64,000 bases of DNA, from assembly GCF_000424105.1 (NCBI RefSeq), contig NZ_AUJG01000008.1, positions 1-64,000 on the forward strand. Direction: 5' to 3'. The notes under the pieces are model-generated. The model was not told where the DNA came from. It did no database searches and worked only from the letters and a program-made list of their open reading frames with translations. Shown piece by piece: positions 59,675 to 64,000 of this stretch. Within the stretch, counting starts at the first letter, position 1; each line of letters opens with the position of its first letter. Origin of the DNA: Lachnospira multipara ATCC 19207. Lineage in GTDB: Bacteria > Bacillota > Clostridia > Lachnospirales > Lachnospiraceae. Made by a program: the position numbers and the translations under genes.

Positions 59675-60310
59675 ATGGCAGAGGAAATGAAAAACGAAGT
59701 AAAAAAGGAAAACAGACACAGTGGTTTTGCAACTGCAGCATTAGTATTAGGCATTGTTGGGATTGTATTATCTTTCATTCCAATTATTAATAACGCAGCT
59801 TTTATTCTTGGTGTGTTGGCAGTGATTTTTGGATTAGTGAGCTTAATTAAGAGAGCTAGTAAGGCAAGTGCTTTTGTTGGTTTAGTTCTTGGTGTTGCGG
59901 CTTGTGCAATTACACTTTATATGCAGGAAAGCGTATCTAAGGCATTGGATGATGCAATTAGTGAAATGGATACTGCTTTTGATGATTTAGACGGATCTAA
60001 TACAGATCAATTATTAGAGAAATCTATTAAGGTTTCATTTGGCGCATTTAGTGTTGATAACAGTGCATTTATAACTTCAACAAAGTTACCAGTAACAGTA
60101 ACAAATCTTGAAGCTGAGACAACAAGTTATTCAATTCATGTGGAAGCTATTGATGCTAATGGCAGCAGAATTGGCGATGATTATATTTATGTTAATGATT
60201 TGGGAGCTAATCAAAGCCAGGTCTTTGATTGTTTCGAATATATTTCAAGTGATGAAATTGCAAGCTATGAAGCTGCTTCATTTAAAGTAGTGGAGGTGAG
60301 CAGGTACTAG
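59675..60310 (+). CDS. DUF4190-like membrane protein with C-terminal ectodomain
   Basis: A 211-residue protein. A charged N-terminus is followed by two or three TM segments (about 18-40, 45-60, 66-82) with the Gly/Ala-rich pattern ATAALVLGIVGIVLSFIPIINNAAFILGVLAVIFGLVSL, typical of DUF4190 proteins. Residues about 85-211 form an extracellular beta domain (KLPVTVTNLEAETTSYSIHVEAIDANG) resembling FxLYD-type folds. GAGGAGG precedes the ATG. It lies 90 bases after the kinase gene on the same strand and could be linked to it functionally. Confidence 0.75.
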   Translation: MAEEMKNEVKKENRHSGFATAALVLGIVGIVLSFIPIINNAAFILGVLAVIFGLVSLIKRASKASAFVGLVLGVAACAITLYMQESVSKALDDAISEMDTAFDDLDGSNTDQLLEKSIKVSFGAFSVDNSAFITSTKLPVTVTNLEAETTSYSIHVEAIDANGSRIGDDYIYVNDLGANQSQVFDCFEYISSDEIASYEAASFKVVEVSRY

Positions 60311-60326
60311 AAGTTAGGAGGTATTT

Positions 60327-61289
60327 ATGGAAATTTTAATGTTGGAATCTAGCGTTTATGGCGAGGATATTTCGCTAGATAAGTTTGATAAGTTAGGAAA
60401 TGTGACAAAATATGAGCGTTCTAATCCAAGTGAGGCTCTAGAAAGACTAAAGAAACACAATCCTGACGTAGTAATTGTAAACAAGATTCTTATGAACAAG
60501 GAGGCCATAGATGCCGCTCCGAATTTGAAAGTAATTGCAGAAGCTGCAACAGGATACAACAATATTGATATTGAATATGCTAAAGAAAAAGGAATTAGAG
60601 TGGCAAATGTAGCAGGCTATTCTACAGATTCAGTGGTACAGCATACATTTGCTTTACTCTTTTATCTTTATGAAAAAATGAGACATTACGACGAGTTCGT
60701 AAAAGACGGAAGTTATGCAAACTGGCCAGTATTCTCATATTTTAATAACATTTTTTATGAATTAAAAGGTAAGAAATGGGGTATTGTAGGGCTTGGAAAT
60801 ATAGGCTCAAAGGTAGCTAAAATCGCCACAGATTTTGGTTGCGAAGTGTTAGTTTTCTCAGCTAGTGGTCACAAGTATGACAGCCCATATAAGCAGGTAG
60901 AACTTGATGAATTATTGAAAGAATCAGACATTATTTCAATTCATGCACCACTTAATGAATACACTAATAACTTATTTAATTATGAAAATCTTTCTAAGAT
61001 GAAGAAGAGTGCGGTTTTACTTAACTTAGGTCGTGGACCTATTGTTAACGATGCAGATTTAGCTAAGGCTTTAGAAGAGGGAAGAATTAGCGCTGCAGGT
61101 CTTGACGTAATTAGCGTAGAGCCAATTGCTAAGGACAATCCACTCCTTAAGATTAAAGATAGCGACAAGTTAATCATTACACCTCACATTGCTTGGGCAA
61201 CTCATGAGGCAAGAGAAAGATTAATGGATGAGATTTATGAAAATATTGTCGCATATTTCGAGGGTCGTGAAAGAAACGTTATTGTGTAA
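60327..61289 (+). CDS. D-2-hydroxyacid dehydrogenase (glycerate dehydrogenase-like)
   Basis: A 320-residue NAD-dependent 2-hydroxyacid dehydrogenase. The dinucleotide motif is GIVGLGNIGSKVAKIATDFG (about 151-170). The catalytic Arg lies in NLGRGPIVND, the Glu in DVISVEPI and the His in ITPHIAWATHEAR. It could reduce hydroxypyruvate, glyoxylate or branched 2-keto acids; motif content does not separate these. AGGAGG precedes ATG, 16 bases after the upstream stop, so co-transcription with the DUF4190-like gene is likely. Confidence 0.92.
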   Translation: MEILMLESSVYGEDISLDKFDKLGNVTKYERSNPSEALERLKKHNPDVVIVNKILMNKEAIDAAPNLKVIAEAATGYNNIDIEYAKEKGIRVANVAGYSTDSVVQHTFALLFYLYEKMRHYDEFVKDGSYANWPVFSYFNNIFYELKGKKWGIVGLGNIGSKVAKIATDFGCEVLVFSASGHKYDSPYKQVELDELLKESDIISIHAPLNEYTNNLFNYENLSKMKKSAVLLNLGRGPIVNDADLAKALEEGRISAAGLDVISVEPIAKDNPLLKIKDSDKLIITPHIAWATHEARERLMDEIYENIVAYFEGRERNVIV

Positions 61290-61362
61290 AAATGTATAAC
61301 CTCTTTGTTAATTAATCATATTAAATAACGCTTCTTCTGACATAGAGGAATATTCCAAAAAC

Positions 61363-61398
61363 AGCTCCTAGCTTGCATAGCTGGGAGCTTGTTATTTG
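61363..61398 (+). terminator. Terminator after the hydroxyacid dehydrogenase gene
   Basis: AGCTCCTAGC and GCTGGGAGCT pair over 10 bp (one wobble) around a 7-base loop, with the tail TGTTATTTG. Confidence 0.65.
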
Positions 61399-61445
61399 CT
61401 AGAAAATTATATGATAAAAAACAGTAATAGATAAATAAAAATATA

Positions 61446-61494
61446 AAAAGTCGCTTTTATTCAAAACTATAGTTTGAATAAAAGCGACTTTTTT
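61446..61494. terminator. Strong bidirectional terminator
   Basis: AAAAGTCGCTTTTATTCAAA pairs perfectly with TTTGAATAAAAGCGACTTTT around a 7-base loop. Runs of A before and T after allow use from both directions. It closes the minus-strand membrane-protein pair. Confidence 0.9.
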
Positions 61495-61521
61495 GCTATT
61501 GGTCTAGCTTAGTTGAAAAAT

Positions 61522-61878
61522 TTAGTTTGCCTTCTTAAAGCTGTCTTTCTTAGATTCATTTTCATTCTGCTTTAAGAAAAGCTCAGACTTTAATGTTCCT
61601 AGTGGATCAGTAATTAACATATAAACTACCCATATAATAAGAGCAAGCACAACTACTGATAAACCAAGGAATGTATCATTTAACATATCAGCTGCGCTTG
61701 GTGTAAAGTAAGCAGCCTTTAATTCTGCATATTCAAAAATAGCATCTCCAAGCCACATAAGTGAAGCACCCCAAAATAACCAAATAAGAATTCCGCATTT
61801 TAACTGGCGAGCCTTTGGATTTACATACCAAATTACTGTAGCAATAATTGCTGCAATTGTAGATATAAGTAATGTCAT
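61522..61878 (-). CDS. Small membrane protein of unknown function
   Basis: A 118-residue protein with about three TM segments (1-19, 27-47, 70-92) and a charged Lys/Glu-rich C-terminal tail (LKQNENESKKDSFKKAN). AAGGGG lies 7 bases before ATG. It follows the 128-residue membrane protein gene by 42 bases on the same strand, so the two form a likely operon. No family is recognised with certainty. Confidence 0.75.
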   Translation of the reverse strand: MTLLISTIAAIIATVIWYVNPKARQLKCGILIWLFWGASLMWLGDAIFEYAELKAAYFTPSAADMLNDTFLGLSVVVLALIIWVVYMLITDPLGTLKSELFLKQNENESKKDSFKKAN

Positions 61879-61920
61879 AAATGTTCCCCTTTTATTTTTT
61901 AGTTATTAGTGCTAGCTAAA

Positions 61921-62307
61921 TTAGTTAGCCTTAGCCTTTAATAGCTTCTTTTCCATTGCTGAAACAACAACTAACATTCCAATCCAAACAACAAGGATAA
62001 TTCCTGTCATTGTGATACCAACAGTAGCCATTTCATGGAACATCTCAGCCATTGATGATGGGTCCTCCATTGCAGTTAAGAATGGGAAGAAAGGAACAAC
62101 CTCACCGTGCCATACATGCTCAAAGGCAAGTAAAACTGCACCGCCGATTAACATTTTCACTAACCAAGACAACTTTCTTGAAACAGGAATTGCCTGAATC
62201 TGATTAGTACTTTCTTCTTTTCTTTCATACTGTTCATTCTTCTTTGCAACCTTAGAAGCGACGCCTGCTGCAACTGCTCCTGCTGTAGGAACTAAAAAAC
62301 ATGCCAT
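61921..62307 (-). CDS. Small membrane protein of unknown function (MACFLVPTAGAV type)
   Basis: A 128-residue protein. The N-terminus MACFLVPTAGAVAAGVASKVAKK is a characteristic start I associate with predicted membrane proteins of gut Clostridia. Two further TM segments lie near 48-65 and 97-115, with His-containing segments FEHVWHGEVV and EMFHEMATVG between. The His pattern could bind metal; this is speculation. AAGGAGGG lies 5 bases before ATG. The promoter region, shared with the HAD gene, holds an 8-bp dyad. Confidence 0.75.
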   Translation of the reverse strand: MACFLVPTAGAVAAGVASKVAKKNEQYERKEESTNQIQAIPVSRKLSWLVKMLIGGAVLLAFEHVWHGEVVPFFPFLTAMEDPSSMAEMFHEMATVGITMTGIILVVWIGMLVVVSAMEKKLLKAKAN

Positions 62308-62346
62308 ATAATCCCTCCTTAAATATTATCTAAAAATAGTTTAAAT

Positions 62347-62371
62347 AACATTGTAATAATAGCACAATGTT
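62347..62371. promoter_or_regulatory. Operator-like dyad between the membrane-protein pair and the HAD gene
   Basis: AACATTGT and ACAATGTT form a perfect 8-bp inverted repeat with 9 bases between. The right arm overlaps the HAD-gene -35 box. A second repeat, GTTGT/ACAAC, lies next to it (62369-62385). A regulator site serving both divergent promoters is plausible. Confidence 0.55.
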
Positions 62372-62398
62372 GTCTAATAAACAACGTAATGGTATAAT
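62370..62398 (+). promoter_or_regulatory. Promoter of the HAD phosphatase gene
   Basis: TTGTCT and TATAAT with a 17-base spacer; the predicted start near 62405 rules out initiation at the upstream ATG 62407 unless leaderless. Confidence 0.7.
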
Positions 62399-62472
62399 CT
62401 TAAACAATGTTTAAGACGAAAAAAGGTCTTTGTCTTAATAGGAAATTTTTGAAAGAAAAGGACATTTTTAAA

Positions 62473-63117
62473 ATGTATAATTATGTATTTTTTGATTTGG
62501 ATGGAACATTGACACAGTCTGAATTTGGTATTTTACAGGCCATTGAATATACTCTAAAAAAGATGGGAGAGGAAGAGACTAGCAAGGAAACAATGCTAAA
62601 ATTTATCGGCCCTCCTCTTTATGATTCTTTCGTGGGAATTCTTGGTTACGACGAAGAAAAGGCCAACAAGGGCGTGAAGATTTTCAGAGAATATTATGAA
62701 TCTACAACTCTTTTCAACGCTCCGCTCTACGAGGGCATTGAAGAGGTTTTAAAGAAGCTACACGCAAAGGGCAAGAAGCTCTATGTAGTAACTTCAAAGG
62801 TTGAGCGTATGGCCAAGGCAATCGTTGACCACTTCGGCATCGACAAGTATTTTGCTGGAGTTGTGGGATCAGATCCTAACTCAAAGACTCACGGCAAGGA
62901 CGAGCTAATTCGTCGAGTTTTTGCCATGGAAAATGTAGACGATATCTCTACTTGCGTCATGATTGGCGATAGATTATTCGATATTAACGCCGCTAATAAG
63001 GTGGGCATAGATTCAATCGGCGCAGAGTACGGCTACGGCACTCGCAAGGAATTAGAGGAGTGTGGTTCTACATATATCGTAGAAAAGCCAATGGAGATTT
63101 TGGATATTGTGGGATAG
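62473..63117 (+). CDS. HAD-family hydrolase (phosphoglycolate phosphatase-like)
   Basis: A 214-residue haloacid dehalogenase-superfamily phosphatase. Motif I is FFDLDGTLTQSE (nucleophile and acid Asp, residues about 6-17), motif II VVTSK, motif III Lys in the SKTHGKDELI region, and motif IV MIGDRLFDINAA. The helical cap (about 20-90) is of the phosphoglycolate phosphatase/PGMB type. Its substrate is not defined by sequence. Start ATG follows AAAAGGA. An upstream ATG in the same frame lies at the predicted transcript start and is less likely. Confidence 0.9.
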   Translation: MYNYVFFDLDGTLTQSEFGILQAIEYTLKKMGEEETSKETMLKFIGPPLYDSFVGILGYDEEKANKGVKIFREYYESTTLFNAPLYEGIEEVLKKLHAKGKKLYVVTSKVERMAKAIVDHFGIDKYFAGVVGSDPNSKTHGKDELIRRVFAMENVDDISTCVMIGDRLFDINAANKVGIDSIGAEYGYGTRKELEECGSTYIVEKPMEILDIVG

Positions 63118-63197
63118 TGGAAAGCCAGTTGCTTTTTGTTGAAAATGGTTATGAAAATGTAACGCTTTGTGGATTACATAGTTAAAGGAGATAGAAG

Positions 63198-63701
63198 ATG
63201 GCAGAGTTAACAACCCTAATTTATTTGAAAAAAAACGACAGTTATCTCATGCTTCACAGAGTTTCAAAAAAGCATGACATTAATAAGGATAAGTGGCTTG
63301 GAATCGGAGGACACTTCGAGGCTTATGAAAGTCCAAGTGAATGCATCATAAGAGAAGTAAAGGAAGAAACAGGTTACACAGTAAATAAGCCAGACTTCCG
63401 CGGCATCGTAACCTTTGTTGCCTTTGACAACAGGGAAGATTACGAAAAGAAGCGCAACGGAATCTGCGAATACGTTCACGTCTTTTTATCAGAAGATTTC
63501 TCAGGAGATGAAGAAACCTGCGGCACAAACTTTCCTTGCGATGAAGGCAAGTTAAAGTGGGTGAAGATAAAAGACATCTACGACTTACCAATCTGGGAAG
63601 GCGACAAGCTCTTCTTAAAGGCATTAGAAGAAGATAGAGATTTCTTCAATCTTAAGTTAATTTATGTAGGAAATGAATTAGTAGAACATGAGTGGTTCTA
63701 A
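63198..63701 (+). CDS. NUDIX hydrolase (8-oxo-dGTP diphosphatase-like)
   Basis: A 167-residue MutT/NUDIX enzyme. The box GGHFEAYESPSECIIREVKEETGY (about 37-60) satisfies G-x5-E-x7-R-E-U-x-E-E-x-G-U with all catalytic Glu. The rest of the domain is typical of pyrophosphatases acting on oxidised dNTPs; other nucleoside diphosphate substrates are possible. AAAGGAG precedes ATG. It follows the HAD gene by 80 bases and may be in the same transcript. Confidence 0.92.
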   Translation: MAELTTLIYLKKNDSYLMLHRVSKKHDINKDKWLGIGGHFEAYESPSECIIREVKEETGYTVNKPDFRGIVTFVAFDNREDYEKKRNGICEYVHVFLSEDFSGDEETCGTNFPCDEGKLKWVKIKDIYDLPIWEGDKLFLKALEEDRDFFNLKLIYVGNELVEHEWF

Positions 63702-63713
63702 GATAGGATAGGG

Positions 63714-63749
63714 AAGCCCCCACCAATGCGAAGCATTGGTGGGGGCTTT
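63714..63749 (+). terminator. Terminator after the NUDIX gene
   Basis: AAGCCCCCACCAATGC and GCATTGGTGGGGGCTT form a perfect 16-bp GC-rich stem around GAA, followed by a short T tail. Confidence 0.9.
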
Positions 63750-63873
63750 GTTGTGCTGATGGGGGAAGCTGTATGGAGGGTGCTTACTTAATATGGGGGC
63801 TTGTGCCTTTCGTGTGTGATATCTCTCATTTCAGCCACCAGCTTCCGGGACTTAACAGAGAAATTTAGCTTAC

Positions 63874-64000
63874 AAAAAGCAAGTTTGTGCTTCTCGGAGC
63901 GAAAAACACTAAAAAAGGCACAGCAATTCCCATAGCTGTAATGATTATAAAAGCGAGTTTGTGCTTACCAGAAGCTTAATGCGGGAAAAAAGGCACAGAA
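63874..64000 (+). repeat. Imperfect direct repeat of about 75 bp at the window edge
   Basis: AAGC-A/G-AGTTTGTGCTT occurs at 63877-63892 and 63951-63966, and AAAAAAGGCACAG at 63911-63923 and about 63986-63998, giving periods of 74-75. The sequence between is only partly alike. A weaker GGCTTGTGCC at about 63797 may be a third relative. No coding frame explains it, and the array may continue past the window. Confidence 0.55.

Noticed and set aside
62407-62472. 22-codon extension of the HAD phosphatase
   Set aside because: The start would be at the first bases of the predicted mRNA, and the HAD motif I normally lies within the first ten residues.
63874-64000. CRISPR array
   Set aside because: Only two imperfect units with 74-75 bp period and diverged insides; no uniform repeat and spacer pattern and no cas genes.

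Overview
The window looks like chromosome from a low-GC, Gram-positive anaerobe of the Clostridia, most likely a pectin-degrading gut Lachnospiraceae close to Lachnospira (formerly Eubacterium) eligens. That placement is an inference. It rests on AT-rich DNA, strong AGGAGG-type ribosome sites, a YaaO-YaaR-HolB-YaaT-TrmN6-RsmI gene string, an ileS T-box leader, a GlcT-type PTS, SOS boxes of the GAAC-N4-GTTC type, and secreted pectin enzymes. I see no phage, insertion sequence, CRISPR array or rRNA.

Layout. 0-0.6 kb: six tRNA genes (Asp, Val, Thr, Tyr, fMet, Phe) closed by a terminator. 0.8-1.9 kb: a membrane-anchored L,D-transpeptidase. 2.0-8.7 kb: a seven-gene housekeeping cluster (amino-acid decarboxylase, guanylate-kinase-like protein, YaaR, DNA polymerase III delta prime, YaaT/PSP1, tRNA1(Val) methyltransferase, RsmI). 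8.9-10.9 kb: a secreted pectate lyase with two ricin-type lectin domains. 11.1-16.2 kb: a TetR regulator divergent from an MMPL exporter and a heptad-repeat lipoprotein, with two matching operators around the exporter promoter. 16.2-18.3 kb: a small acidic protein, a MarR regulator and KDG kinase (the last step of pectin catabolism before aldolase cleavage). 18.4-25.3 kb: a SWIM/SNF2 helicase, an iron alcohol dehydrogenase, a family 2 glycosyltransferase and a Stealth-type sugar-phosphate transferase. 25.4-28.9 kb: a T-box and ileS. 29.0-32.3 kb: a glucose PTS IICBA and its antiterminator, with a terminator/RAT leader. 32.4-36.0 kb: an AEC transporter, a Fic protein, a 55-residue small protein and a degenerate GGDEF-PAS protein.

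From 36.2 to 42.5 kb the DNA is very AT-rich. It encodes three multi-pass membrane proteins, two paralogous membrane-anchored ectodomain proteins and one ABC ATPase. This set is split by an oppositely oriented, SOS-controlled Y-family polymerase/YolD pair. I know of no named system with this composition.

42.7-48.2 kb carries glycogen phosphorylase, a hemolysin III/PAQR membrane protein, a MerR regulator with a dyad in the hemolysin promoter, and an orphan CpsB-type phosphatase. 48.2-54.6 kb is a 2036-residue cell-surface pectin esterase (CE8 plus two CE12 domains). Its roughly 265-nt leader holds a predicted four-helix RNA, a 30-codon reading frame with a near-ideal ribosome site, and an intrinsic terminator inside that frame. 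I regard this leader as the best candidate for an undescribed regulatory device. 54.8-64 kb holds a TSCPD protein, MurG, MTA/SAH nucleosidase, a DUF1275 protein, an HTH regulator divergent from a transmembrane Ser/Thr kinase with a palindrome over the kinase promoter, a 2-hydroxyacid dehydrogenase, two small membrane proteins, a HAD phosphatase and a NUDIX hydrolase. The window ends in an imperfect direct repeat of about 75 bp.

Functionally, pectate lyase, the pectin esterase and KDG kinase form parts of a dispersed pectin-use pathway. The PTS and glycogen phosphorylase serve glucose and storage metabolism. Several loci show local control elements that can be read directly: TetR, MarR, MerR-type and HTH dyads, a LexA box, a T-box and a PRD antitermination site.
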